The position numbers and the translations under genes are program-made. Of a DNA stretch of 33,044 nucleotides, positions 23,711 to 31,987 are shown piece by piece (position 1 is the first letter of the stretch; every line of letters starts with the position of its first letter). Origin of the DNA: Clostridiaceae bacterium. Its GTDB lineage: Bacteria; Bacillota; Clostridia; Acetivibrionales; Acetivibrionaceae. Where the stretch lies: the NCBI GenBank assembly GCA_012519925.1, contig JAAYPF010000233.1:1-33044 (forward strand), written 5' to 3'. The notes under the pieces were generated by a model. The model was not told where the DNA came from, did not search any database, and saw only the letters and a list, made by a program, of their open reading frames with translations.

Positions 23711-23734
23711 TAAAAGAATGGAATTTTTAATAGA

Positions 23735-23810
23735 AAACCCATGTGCATTATGTGGAAGATAGGAGTTTAATTGACCACATATTGAGCATGGGTTTGCCTG
23801 TTCTTTATTA
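23735..23810 (+). terminator. Long imperfect hairpin after the sugar importer
   Basis: AAACCCATG (23735-23743) pairs with CATGGGTTT (23787-23795), and ATGTGG (23750-23755) pairs with CCACAT (23775-23780), leaving a 19-base loop. GCCTGTTCTTT follows. It is likely an operon terminator or a folded RNA; the T-run is weak. Confidence 0.5.
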
Positions 23811-24032
23811 GTATTTAAAACATCTAGCTTAATTTATATTAGATATTTAAAATTCTAAACAAGTCTTTTGTTTTATGCGATTATTTTGTATAATAAAAAG
23901 TATGCAGTGATCGGTTTTATATGTACTTTGTGCATTTGTTGCAAAAATAAATAATTAAAATCTCAAAACATAATTAAAGGTTTTAAAAGGTACATAGTTG
24001 AATACGCTTAATTTGATTAAAGGAGAATATAA
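23796..24032. other. AT-rich gap before the SEC-C gene
   Basis: No gene or strong structure is seen. A ribosome site AAAGGAG just before 24033 belongs to the next gene. Confidence 0.4.
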
Positions 24033-25154
24033 ATGAATAGAATAGCTTTATTTGATTGTTTTGAAGAGGAAATAAAGACAGGCTTAAAGGAATGCTTGAA
24101 ATTATACTGGGGATATAGACTCTTAGAGTTGGCACAAGCTCATGGACTACAAATTGATGAAGGGACACCCGATGCTGAAATTGTAGATCAGTTGATGCCA
24201 AAAATGCTGGATAATTTCCTAAAAGATGTAGAATATTTGAACGAAGCTGAATGGGCATTTTTAAATAAAATTAAGCAAAATCCTAATAAAGAAATGGATG
24301 ATATTGAAAAAGAGCAGTATATTACTTTAAAGTGGCTGGGATATGTATATTTATTCAATAATGACGGGCATATATATCCGATTATACCGAATGAGTTGTC
24401 GAATTTACTGCACCAATTAGACAAGGAGGAAATAAAGCTTAGGGTTGAGTTTAATCAAAGGCTTTTTTCATACACCTTTGCTCTGACAAATTTATATGGA
24501 GTGTATAGAATTGAGCAGCTTGTCGATGTTTGGAATATGTACAATAAGGACAAAATTAATGTTGAGACGGCTAAAGATTACATTGATGCGGTTAAAATGC
24601 GTCAGGCGGATTTTTGGTATGACAATGGATATGTTATTTCACGTTTACTTAAGGATGAAAAGCATTACCTAGGTATGCTGAAAAAAGCATCCCGATGCCC
24701 TTATTTTATGCCGACGAAAAGTGATATAGCATTTTATTCAAATTATGAAAATTCAATGTCATCAACTCATTGTAAAAATGTTGAGGAATTTATTAAGAAG
24801 AAAAATACATTTGATGAAGGTGAAGCAGCTGATTTGATTTATGATGTTTTTGGGGCATGCAAATTGGATATTCCTTTGGATTTAATTGTGGATATGCTAA
24901 AGGAGAGTGGATTGGAATTTAGCGATGAAGGTGAAAAGAATGAACTAATGAGGGTGTTGAGAGTTTTATCAAATAACACTAGAAAATGGGTGTTGCGTGG
25001 ACACATGCCTTCTGAATTGACCAAGAATCCTCCAATAACCCCTACTAAACAGCAACAGACCAAGAGTACACCAAAAATTATGAAGAAGATAGGAAGAAAT
25101 GACCCTTGTTATTGTGGCAGTGGGAAGAAATATAAGCACTGTTGTAGCAAATAG
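24033..25154 (+). CDS. SEC-C zinc-motif protein of unknown function
   Basis: A 373-aa, mostly helical, soluble protein. The last 20 residues are a SEC-C motif, GRNDPCYCGSGKKYKHCC, a zinc-binding C-X-C-X8-CC site like the tail of SecA. A low-complexity Pro/Gln/Thr/Lys linker (about residues 333-353) joins it to a roughly 330-residue N-terminal region that I do not recognise. Proteins of this layout occur in many Firmicutes without known function. AAAGGAG precedes the ATG. It appears monocistronic. A role in binding ribosomes or partner proteins through SEC-C is possible but unproven. Confidence 0.8.
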   Translation: MNRIALFDCFEEEIKTGLKECLKLYWGYRLLELAQAHGLQIDEGTPDAEIVDQLMPKMLDNFLKDVEYLNEAEWAFLNKIKQNPNKEMDDIEKEQYITLKWLGYVYLFNNDGHIYPIIPNELSNLLHQLDKEEIKLRVEFNQRLFSYTFALTNLYGVYRIEQLVDVWNMYNKDKINVETAKDYIDAVKMRQADFWYDNGYVISRLLKDEKHYLGMLKKASRCPYFMPTKSDIAFYSNYENSMSSTHCKNVEEFIKKKNTFDEGEAADLIYDVFGACKLDIPLDLIVDMLKESGLEFSDEGEKNELMRVLRVLSNNTRKWVLRGHMPSELTKNPPITPTKQQQTKSTPKIMKKIGRNDPCYCGSGKKYKHCCSK

Positions 25155-25316
25155 AAGGTATAAGGAGTTATTTGGCGATTTTATCAAGATACCAACTTAG
25201 GCTATTTTTATGTTGATAGGTAACATATTATTTAAATCATACATAAAGTATTGTAAGGAAAGTTTTATTCTAAACCCTTAATAATAAATGCACATATGCA
25301 ATTGGAGAATTATGTT

Positions 25317-25556
25317 ATGAATGATGAGTATATAGCCTTAAACCATTTGCCTATAGGTAAGAAGGCAAGGGTAAAATTGCTTACTTCGGAAGGAATAATA
25401 AGAAGGAGAATGTTAGATTTAGGTTTGATTTATGATACCGTTATAGAAGCATTGCAAAAGAGTCCATCTGGAGATCCTGTAGCATATAATATTAGAGGTG
25501 CTGTTATTGCATTACGTTCAGAGGAGGCGTCTAAAATATTTGTTGAAGCTCTCTAG
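25317..25556 (+). CDS. FeoA-domain protein, stand-alone
   Basis: The start is placed at ATG 25317, nine bases after GGAG (25304-25307); the ATG at 25296 lies upstream of that site and is unlikely. The 79-aa product is a single SH3-like FeoA domain: LNHLPIGKKARVKLL, then RRRMLDLGLIYDTVIEAL, then SGDPVAYNIRGAVIALR. FeoA regulates the ferrous-iron transporter FeoB, or acts as a small domain in metal-responsive regulators. No feoB lies within the window, so this may be an orphan or serve a distant FeoB. The flanking genes are unrelated. Confidence 0.85.
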   Translation: MNDEYIALNHLPIGKKARVKLLTSEGIIRRRMLDLGLIYDTVIEALQKSPSGDPVAYNIRGAVIALRSEEASKIFVEAL

Positions 25557-25730
25557 ATGTATATTTTAAGGCTGTTTATTGCATCATATATAAATAATTA
25601 TTATTAAAAAGTCTATTAATGCACTGGACATGTGTTTTGGAATATATGTAAAATAATATTTAGAAGTTGATTAGGTTACTAATAAAGATAACCTTACCTA
25701 ATAAATAAAAAAGGATAGGAGCTAATACAC

Positions 25731-26774
25731 ATGGGGAAGAGATATTTAGTTACTGGAGGGGCAGGTTTTCTAGGAATAAACCTTATAAGGTTTTTGTTAA
25801 ATAAAGGCTGTGAAGTAACATCTTTAGATATTGCAGAGTTTGACTATGAAGATGTTAAAGGTAAAATTAGAATAGTCAAGGGTGATATTAGAGACAGAAA
25901 GACTGTGGATCAAGCAATGGAAGAAGTGGATATAGTAGTTCATACTGCAGCAGCCCTTCCTTTATATAAAAAGGAAGATATTTTTTCAACGGATATTGAT
26001 GGTACAAAGAATGTAGTTGATTCGGCATTTTCTAAGGGTGTGGAGAGAGTAATACATATTTCTTCAACGGCTGTTTATGGCATCCCAGATCATCATCCTC
26101 TAGTAGAAGATGATAAACTTGATGGTGTAGGCTATTATGGAGAAGCAAAGATAAAAGCTGAAGAAGTTTGTATTGAATATAGAAAAAAGGGTATGTGTAT
26201 ACCGATATTACGTCCTAAGTCTTTTATAGGTCCAGAAAGGTTGGGGGTTTTTGCTCTTTTTTATGATTGGGCAAAAGATGGAAAAGGTTTTCCTATGATA
26301 GGGAGCGGAAAAAACAGATATCAGTTTTTAGATGTTGAAGATTTATGTGAGGCTATATATCTTGCCGCAGAAGGACCAAAAGATAAGGTAAATGATACTT
26401 TTAATATAGGTGCAAAAGAGTTTACTACAATGAGGGAAGATTATCAAGCGGTGCTGGATTATGCAGGGTTTGGCAAGAAGATTAAGGGTTTCCCAGCAAA
26501 GCCGATGATACTTACATTGAGATTTCTAGAATTTTTTAAGCTGTCACCTTTGTATAAATGGGTTTATGAGACAGCCTGTGAAGATTCTTTTGTGTCCATA
26601 GAAAAAGCTGAAAAAATCTTAGGTTTTAAACCGAAATATTCAAATAAGGATGCTTTACTTAGAAACTATAAGTGGTATATAGATAATTTAGAAGAATTTC
26701 AAAACCAAACTGGAATTTCCCACAGAGTGCCATGGAAGCAAGGAATACTTAAAGTGGCAAAAATATTTTTCTAA
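25731..26774 (+). CDS. NAD-dependent epimerase/dehydratase (extended SDR)
   Basis: A 347-aa Rossmann-fold protein. The nucleotide-binding motif is GGAGFLGINLIRFL near the N-terminus; an aspartate after the second strand (TSLDIAEFD) favours NAD over NADP; and the SDR dyad is YYGEAKIKAE (Y and K). The SSTAVYG stretch supplies the catalytic serine or threonine region. The C-terminal 100 residues are variable and fit nucleotide-sugar or steroid-type substrates. It appears monocistronic, with GATAGGAG before the ATG. The substrate cannot be read; a nucleotide-sugar is most common in this family. Confidence 0.85.
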   Translation: MGKRYLVTGGAGFLGINLIRFLLNKGCEVTSLDIAEFDYEDVKGKIRIVKGDIRDRKTVDQAMEEVDIVVHTAAALPLYKKEDIFSTDIDGTKNVVDSAFSKGVERVIHISSTAVYGIPDHHPLVEDDKLDGVGYYGEAKIKAEEVCIEYRKKGMCIPILRPKSFIGPERLGVFALFYDWAKDGKGFPMIGSGKNRYQFLDVEDLCEAIYLAAEGPKDKVNDTFNIGAKEFTTMREDYQAVLDYAGFGKKIKGFPAKPMILTLRFLEFFKLSPLYKWVYETACEDSFVSIEKAEKILGFKPKYSNKDALLRNYKWYIDNLEEFQNQTGISHRVPWKQGILKVAKIFF

Positions 26775-26830
26775 TTAGAGGATGTAAATCATTTTGTGTA
26801 AACTTTTAGAGGCAGGTTTTATGCCAGTAA

Positions 26831-26945
26831 GTTATGTAAATCAACACCTTTCTTTTCACGAGAAAAGAAAGAAGCAAAGAAAAGCGGACCTCAAAAATCA
26901 TGGTTCTTATGTTGCTTATGGTAATTTTACATAACGTCGAAAAAC
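26831..26945. repeat. 115-bp segment with 10-bp terminal inverted repeats (MITE-like)
   Basis: GTTATGTAAA (26831-26840) and TTTACATAAC (26936-26945) are perfect inverted ends. Inside is a perfect hairpin, CTTTCTTTTC-ACGA-GAAAAGAAAG, at about 26849-26872. The layout looks like a miniature inverted-repeat element, but no target duplication is clear. Confidence 0.4.
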
Positions 26946-27044
26946 ACAATATTATTTACACTCCTCAATGAAACTTACTGGGGTACGGCAATGATTCGTG
27001 AATTTTACAGCCATAAACCATAATATCTCATTTATTGAGTGTGT

Positions 27045-27109
27045 ATTTCGGACGTATTCGGACCCCATTCCGTAATGTCTGGACAGCATTTCGCAATCAC
27101 CGGTAATAG
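27045..27109 (-). repeat. Three degenerate ~22-bp repeats, resembling an IS21-type end
   Basis: Units at 27045-27066, 27067-27087 and 27088-27109 all begin ATTTCG or ATTCCG; the first two carry a GGAC block in their second half. Arrays of transposase-binding repeats of this size are typical of IS21-family termini. No istA or istB follows, so at most this is an end remnant. Confidence 0.33.
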
Positions 27110-27298
27110 TTTTTTTAAAAAATTTTGAAATAAAAATAGCATAGTATAAACACAGCACTGTTCTAAACCGAGATATTGACATTAACATTTTTCCTGTACC
27201 CTATATAATAAGAAGTTATTTTTAACCTAGTACAGAACCTCGCAAATCCATCCCAATAGTGTATTGACTTATTGACTTTCACTAGCTGGACTAAATGC

Positions 27299-27337
27299 AA
27301 AAGAACTGCTACACTTTAGTGTAACAGCTCTTTTTTA
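27299..27337. terminator. Bidirectional intrinsic terminator
   Basis: AAAGA..CTG..TACAC and GTGTA..CAG..TCTTT pair around the loop TTTA (27315-27318). TTTTTT follows on the plus strand and TTCTTTT on the minus strand. It lies just beyond the stop of the minus-strand fragment at 27344. Confidence 0.75.
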
Positions 27338-27343
27338 GAAAAA

Positions 27344-27590
27344 TTAGTTGTCTACATCTGACCTATCTCTTAATTCTCTTAAGAGTTGACCAGGTGCGGA
27401 ACTAGCCACCTTTGAAGGAATGGGCCTAATGGGATCATCCTTGACACTTATCTTGACTTAATTTTTGAAAAGCTTGATATAAAGCCATGTGAGTGTTGCT
27501 TATATATAAACTACGTGGTTGATTTTTGGAGGCCTGTTCAATTCTCCCAAATCCTCCCGAAACAAGAATATAATAGAAACTTGATTCTTA
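27344..27590 (-). pseudogene. Decayed 3' end of an unrecognised gene
   Basis: On the minus strand a frame from 27457 to the TAA at 27346-27344 reads ...DDPIRPIPSKVASSAPGQLL... and then LRELRDRSDVDN, a composition that looks truly coding. A different frame just upstream (27590-27457) reads ...SLYISNTHMALYQAFQKLSQ..., so at least one frameshift and an in-frame stop separate the parts. The strong terminator eight bases after the stop supports a genuine gene end. I cannot name the family; a transposase or phage-type protein is possible. Confidence 0.4.
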
Positions 27591-27730
27591 TGGTAATAAT
27601 GTCTTGTTGGGAGTTTTTACACGAATCTTAGCTCTTACAACCTTGGACGCAAGACCTGATCAGGTTGAAGCTCTCTTAGTGGGAATATGTTGGTAGCTGC
27701 GCATGGTTATGCTTCCAGGTTGAAAAAGTA

Positions 27731-27793
27731 AAAAGAGGCGTTTTCTGATTGAAAGTCGTGAGGGTGCAGAAACAATCAGAAAATGCCTCTTTT
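27731..27793 (-). terminator. Long-stem terminator after the propeller-protein gene
   Basis: Arms of 21 bases (27731-27751 and 27773-27793) pair with a single G-T wobble around a 21-base loop. On the minus strand the stem runs into TTTTTACTTTTTC. It lies nine bases beyond the stop of the minus-strand gene at 27803, so it ends that operon. Confidence 0.85.
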
Positions 27794-27802
27794 GCTTGTT
27801 AA

Positions 27803-28837
27803 TTAATCGAACCAGAAGATAGAACTTACATATACTATATCATTGTTATCTACATTTTTAAAATATTCTTTTAATGAGGTATTCAACTTCTCCCAGTTTT
27901 TCTTGCTTTCTTCAATCATTTTGCTGTCTATTGGAGATGAAATATCTTCCCAAGTTCCTTTTTCCTTATTTAATTTAGTAGATTTTATCCCATTCTCAAG
28001 AAATACATTATCTTCCTCATCAAAAAGTAAAAGTAACCTTTTGTTTTTGGCAGTGTTAACACTTGCTTTCTGGCTTTTGGAAATAAGGTTTTTACTTGCA
28101 TCCAAATCGGCTGTCACTACAAAGTTCTTATTATTTTTATTGTCTTTTTCAACAATGAGTAATTTTGAGATATTTGGTGAAACCTGTATGTCTTCTATTT
28201 TAGTATCAATGTTATCTGCTCTGTAAACTGGAGTGTCATCTATATATACGGTATCTATTTCTGCATTATCATCGTATGGAGAGCCAGACTTTTTATAAAC
28301 GATTGATTTTCCATCTTTTAGTGAGTTGAATAAAGATCCCTGGCATCTTTTTATCAGGCTTCCATCGTCTACTTTATAAGTAAAATATTCCGCTATATGA
28401 GGACTTATATGTCCCTCAACTCCTATTGAGTTATTACCTACCCATTGTATATCCATGATCTCATTTGTAAACGTATTGTCGATAATAATATCTTTGATCT
28501 CATTTGTTTTTAAGTTTAGAATTCCTACTTTTAACATATTGAATTTATCGTAATCTTTTGCATATGCAAAAGCAACATAGTTCTTGTTTGGCGCTAGCCG
28601 AGGTATGTACTTTTTGTTTCCGTCATCCGCCAATGGTGTTATTTTATTAGTTGATAAGCTATAAGTATATATAATCCCCATCTTCTCAAAAATTGCCTTT
28701 TGAGGCAGTCTGGAAGTGCTATTACTGGAGATGTCCTGTGTAGTCAGATTATTTGCTACCGCAAAGCCGCAAAGAGAGACACTTAATAAAATAATAAGGA
28801 TTGTTATTGCGGTAGGCATTTTTATTTTTCTAAACAT
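27803..28837 (-). CDS. Exported protein with TolB-like propeller features
   Basis: A 344-aa protein with an N-terminal signal peptide or anchor (MPTAITILIILLSVSLCGF). The mature part has repeating beta-strand text typical of TolB/WD40-like propellers: IIYTYSLSTNKITPL, IPRLAPNKNYVAFAY, VGILNLKTNEIKDI, MDIQWVGNNSIGV. These fold as blades that display or sense ligands. No catalytic residues stand out. GAGGAGG lies upstream of the ATG. It follows the 3D-domain gene by 23 bases on the same strand, so the two exported proteins are probably made together. Function is unknown; a cell-wall sensing or anchoring role would fit the neighbour. Confidence 0.72.
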   Translation of the reverse strand: MFRKIKMPTAITILIILLSVSLCGFAVANNLTTQDISSNSTSRLPQKAIFEKMGIIYTYSLSTNKITPLADDGNKKYIPRLAPNKNYVAFAYAKDYDKFNMLKVGILNLKTNEIKDIIIDNTFTNEIMDIQWVGNNSIGVEGHISPHIAEYFTYKVDDGSLIKRCQGSLFNSLKDGKSIVYKKSGSPYDDNAEIDTVYIDDTPVYRADNIDTKIEDIQVSPNISKLLIVEKDNKNNKNFVVTADLDASKNLISKSQKASVNTAKNKRLLLLFDEEDNVFLENGIKSTKLNKEKGTWEDISSPIDSKMIEESKKNWEKLNTSLKEYFKNVDNNDIVYVSSIFWFD

Positions 28838-28860
28838 ATTATTATCCTCCTCAACTTAAA

Positions 28861-29949
28861 TTAATTTATAGTCGCAGTATATGACGCATATGCACTTTTA
28901 TGTCCGTTATCAGTCAACAAGCCTGAATGCAAGCTGGAAAAATAACTGTCATTGGCGCTTTGGGTTCCATAAGGAGCCAGACCGCAAAAAATATCTACAT
29001 GATAGCCTCTTATTAATCCACCCGAGTCTTCAGCAATCCTATTTCCATCATCTCCCGACCCATAGGCGATACCATTGAAATAGACCTTCCTTTTGTACCA
29101 TTGGTTTTGATAAGGTTGCATTTGAATATATTCCGGATCTACTGCCATGGACTTTTTAGGGTATAACCACTTAACACCAGAAGCACACCTGGGTGAATTG
29201 ACAGAAGCTTTTGTCCGTCCCCAGTACCACTGACCGGTTTTTGTCGTGTTCGTGTAAGGATCTAAATAGGTTTTGCTAGTATCGGTGTCATCTACCCCTG
29301 AACCTTCCATATAACATGCGTCAAGGAATGCAGCCATGGAACTGTATTTACTTCTTTGTGGGTAATAATAAAAAGTTACCATGAATATATTATAATAGTT
29401 TGCACTAGTAACAGTGTAACTAGGTGAAGTTGACGAAATGCTACCGACCTTTGCAGTGACTGTAAAACTACGTTTACCATAAAACTGAATATAACCTGTA
29501 GTTTTACCGCTTGAATTGGTAGGGGAAGTAGGCTGCTTTATAAAACAATTAGTTCCCAAAGTGCAGCCAGTAATTGTAACTGTCTGACCCGACAATGGTG
29601 AGCCTGTACTAGAATCTATGACAGTAATTTCGACATGAGCTCTTCTGAGAACTCCGTCTGTGCCTGCTGCTTTACCTAATGAATTGTCGAGATCGATAGA
29701 ATCCCAGCCAGAGTAAGGCTTATAAGATGAGTTGTGGTCATAACAAGCGTTTGCAATAAGATTCCATTTGTAAGTTGAAACAGCATTTTTATTTTCTGGA
29801 ATATATACATTTGTTATGGTTACATTTCTAATAACTGGAGAAACTGCAAAAGCCGGGGATTGTGGGTTAATAACCGTTAATATCATAAGTAAAACCAAAG
29901 AGATAACATATAATTTCATTTTACAGGTTTTGTGGCTTAATCTTTTCAT
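28861..29949 (-). CDS. Exported Ig-like and 3D-domain (murein hydrolase-type) protein
   Basis: The preferred start is the ATG at 29949, preceded by GAGG; an in-frame start at 30045 lies upstream of the ribosome site. The 362-aa product begins with a signal peptide (LYVISLVLLMILTVINPQSPAFA). Residues about 90-200 form an Ig-like Big-1 type domain: AHVEITVIDSSTGSPLSGQT, then SSGKTTGYIQFYGKRSFTV. The last 120 residues contain a 3D domain: SMAVDPEYIQM (compare AVDP.VIP), then RIAEDSGGLIRGYHVDIFCG (compare A.DTGG.I.G..IDIY), with its aspartates present. 3D domains form a double-psi barrel, as in MltA and Rpf-like/YabE proteins that cleave glycan strands. It is probably secreted and acts on peptidoglycan, perhaps during sporulation or growth; the exact bond is not determined. 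Confidence 0.82.
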   Translation of the reverse strand: MKRLSHKTCKMKLYVISLVLLMILTVINPQSPAFAVSPVIRNVTITNVYIPENKNAVSTYKWNLIANACYDHNSSYKPYSGWDSIDLDNSLGKAAGTDGVLRRAHVEITVIDSSTGSPLSGQTVTITGCTLGTNCFIKQPTSPTNSSGKTTGYIQFYGKRSFTVTAKVGSISSTSPSYTVTSANYYNIFMVTFYYYPQRSKYSSMAAFLDACYMEGSGVDDTDTSKTYLDPYTNTTKTGQWYWGRTKASVNSPRCASGVKWLYPKKSMAVDPEYIQMQPYQNQWYKRKVYFNGIAYGSGDDGNRIAEDSGGLIRGYHVDIFCGLAPYGTQSANDSYFSSLHSGLLTDNGHKSAYASYTATIN

Positions 29950-30290
29950 GATGAAAATATCCTCTATTCTTGTAATATATAATATAAGAGTAATGGTTAA
30001 AACCTTGCGCAAGGGATTTACCAATATACGCAAAGTATATAACATTTTTCTCTAAAAGTAAACATAAAATGACACTTTTAACAAAGTTTTTATATTAATC
30101 GAGAATTCTATGAAGGCAACAAGTCGGTCAAACATTTGTTTATCGTCATAAAATTACAATTTACATACTTTACTTTTATTTATAAAAAGGATATACTTAA
30201 TGCAAATAAGGTTCTAAGTAGTTAAAATTTTTTAAGACAAACTTTAGTTCATGGAAGTTATTAGATAAATTAATATATGGGTGGATATTT
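29950..30290. promoter_or_regulatory. Divergent intergenic region between two exported-protein genes
   Basis: These 341 bases carry the promoters of the minus-strand pair and of the plus-strand gene at 30291. The sequence is AT-rich, with several near-consensus hexamers but no pair I would trust. No structured leader is seen. Confidence 0.4.
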
Positions 30291-31337
30291 ATGAAAAAAG
30301 ATACATTTCTGAAAGTACTAGTTGCTATTTTACTAATTGTAAATATTTTTTGCATAATAAACGCAGAAAAAAGTCCCCAGGTAGAGAAGGACTACATAAC
30401 AGACTTAACTCTGGGTACAACTAATAAAAGCGGAACTGAGAAACAACTTGATAAAGCGGATGAAGAGGTAATTCCTGTTGGAGTTGATTTATACGGCATC
30501 ACCTACAATGGAAGAGATCGATATGTTTTGGTCGGCGAAAATGGTATGGTTGCATTTTCATACTCTGGTGATGCAAAAACATGGAAAAAAAGATTATGGC
30601 ATTCAAAGAGTAATCTTTATGCTGTTACATATGGTGGTGATAAATATGTTGCTGTAGGAGAAGGTGGTACAATAATTACGTCTGAAAGTGGGTCCGAATG
30701 GCAACCTGGAATTTCACCATCAAAAAACACACTTTATGGAATTGTATGGGATGGAGAAAAGTTTGTTGCGGTTGGAGAAAAGGCAACAGTTTTACTTTCC
30801 TATGACGGATTGTTATGGGAGGAAATAAAGATTGACAATTTGCTGTGTAATTTTTATGGTGTCTCTTGGAATGGGAATGTGTTTGTAGCTGTTGGGAGTT
30901 ATTTCGGAGGCCGATACGAAGATGGAGTTGTATTTACTTCCGTGGACGGCTATCAATGGATTGAACCTTTAGAAGGGGCTAGTGCAATATTCTCGATTTC
31001 TCCTCTGAAAAGTATCGCTTCGGACGGGAAGGGATTCGTCGCCGTCAGTAATAATATTACCGGCGAAGGGAAAATGTTTTCCTCTCCCGATGGGTTTAGC
31101 TGGGAGGAGGTAAACACTCCAGTAGACGGTTTGAGAAGTATTATATGGGATAACAAGTATTTTCTTGCTACAGGGAATAGAAGGACAGTAGTAAAATCCG
31201 CTGATGGCATAAACTGGAGCAAAAAAGTGTACCAAGATCTAAGATTATCTACATTTTATGGAATAGCAAGCAGCGGAAATCAGTATGTAGTTGTTGGAGA
31301 ACGCGGAGCCACCCTTGTGGACACCTCCGTGGAGTAA
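30291..31337 (+). CDS. Exported BNR/WSG-type repeat protein (beta-propeller)
   Basis: A 348-aa protein with an N-terminal signal anchor (FLKVLVAILLIVNIFCIINA). The mature part has about six repeats of the form LYGIxWxGxxFVAVGExGxxxxSxDGxxW, such as LYAVTYGGDKYVAVGEGG, LYGIVWDGEKFVAVGE, and FYGIASSGNQYVVVGERG. The S-DG-W motif is the Asp-box-like element of BNR/YCF48-type propellers. No catalytic residues are evident; such proteins usually bind carbohydrate or other cell-surface partners. GGTGGA precedes the ATG. It is transcribed divergently from the 3D-domain operon, and all three neighbouring genes encode exported proteins, suggesting a shared envelope role. Confidence 0.8.
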   Translation: MKKDTFLKVLVAILLIVNIFCIINAEKSPQVEKDYITDLTLGTTNKSGTEKQLDKADEEVIPVGVDLYGITYNGRDRYVLVGENGMVAFSYSGDAKTWKKRLWHSKSNLYAVTYGGDKYVAVGEGGTIITSESGSEWQPGISPSKNTLYGIVWDGEKFVAVGEKATVLLSYDGLLWEEIKIDNLLCNFYGVSWNGNVFVAVGSYFGGRYEDGVVFTSVDGYQWIEPLEGASAIFSISPLKSIASDGKGFVAVSNNITGEGKMFSSPDGFSWEEVNTPVDGLRSIIWDNKYFLATGNRRTVVKSADGINWSKKVYQDLRLSTFYGIASSGNQYVVVGERGATLVDTSVE

Positions 31338-31375
31338 AGGTAGTGTTGCAAAAAATCCACCCTACAGATTCAACT

Positions 31376-31414
31376 TCAAAAAGGACACATTAAATTTGAT
31401 AACCTGTCCCTTTC
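31376..31414 (+). terminator. Weak hairpin after the repeat-protein gene
   Basis: AAAAGGACA pairs with TGTCCCTTT with one bulged C around a loop of about 17 bases, followed by CTAATC. It lies 40 bases after the stop codon. It is a poor terminator by sequence but is correctly placed. Confidence 0.4.
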
Positions 31415-31534
31415 TAATCATATGAATAATAATTACAATTCCACAAATCGTTTTGCTGGCAGTTACTAAGCTTTTGGGATATTGGCTAGATTTTACATGC
31501 CAAGTAGTGAAAACTATTTTATAAAATAATTCAT

Positions 31535-31624
31535 TCAAATAATAAGAAGGTTATCTACCCTCTCTTTTGCTACTTCGCCAATATGCATATCAAGACTTTT
31601 ACTCATAACATTCCAACCTTTCAT
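31535..31624 (-). CDS. 29-codon mini-ORF or gene remnant
   Basis: On the minus strand ATG (31624-31622) opens MKGWNVMSKSLDMHIGEVAK and continues ERVDNLLII to a TGA at 31537-31535. TTAGGTGAAAAG upstream is a fair ribosome site, and TATAAT lies in the tandem-repeat flank on the same strand. The acidic-helix look suggests the N-terminus of a real gene cut short by a deletion. The product is unknown, and the ORF may be fortuitous. Confidence 0.28.
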   Translation of the reverse strand: MKGWNVMSKSLDMHIGEVAKERVDNLLII

Positions 31625-31655
31625 GTAAACTTTTCACCTAATCCATTATACATAT

Positions 31656-31713
31656 ATAGACAGTTAAAATATGTAAAACGTTGCATAGACAGTTAAAATA
31701 TATAAAACGTTGC
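31656..31713. repeat. Two tandem copies of a 29-bp repeat
   Basis: ATAGACAGTTAAAATATGTA plus AAACGTTGC (31656-31684) is directly followed by a copy with one difference (ATA for ATG, 31685-31713). Each copy has AACGTT. It abuts a possible minus-strand promoter for the ORF at 31624. Confidence 0.8.
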
Positions 31714-31987
31714 ATATTTCCCAGAAAAATTTTGCATGGTTCGAGAAAGAGCGATGAAATAGCGTCTGAAATCAAAGAATCCTTTCTTTAGAAGCTTTGA
31801 GGATGTGAGGCAGTTTAGATTATTTCCAGTTAAAATAAATCAAGTAAAATCAGTGGGTTAAGATTTGCTGAATACTAACTATTTCTTATTTATTCAAAGT
31901 TATCAAATTATTTTAGAACTATTTCAAAAAGACTCGAAACTATGGTATACCCAATTAAGTAAGTAATGTTTGGAGGTGGAGAATATA

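Larger units (their letters stand above)
26775..27343. other. Noncoding region with repeat and mobile-element scars
   Basis: No intact gene is visible. The stretch holds a 115-bp segment bounded by inverted repeats (26831-26945), three degenerate repeats of about 22 bp (27045-27109) and a strong hairpin (27300-27336). The minus-strand open frame at 27188-26952 gives no recognisable protein and crosses the repeats. Confidence 0.5.
31415..31987. other. Noncoding region left of the Tn3-type element
   Basis: No intact gene is visible. It holds a 29-codon minus-strand ORF (31535-31624), the tandem repeat at 31656-31713 and AT-rich DNA. It ends at the transposon terminus at 31988. Confidence 0.4.

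Noticed and set aside
26952-27188. Minus-strand 78-aa open frame in the repeat-rich gap
   Set aside because: It crosses the 22-bp repeat array and gives no recognisable protein or ribosome site; more likely fortuitous.
30953-31235. Two minus-strand open frames opposite the repeat protein
   Set aside because: They overlap each other and a well-supported plus-strand gene; the periodicity of the repeats keeps the opposite frames open.
31656-31713. Start of a CRISPR array
   Set aside because: There are only two copies, directly abutting with no spacer, and no cas genes nearby.
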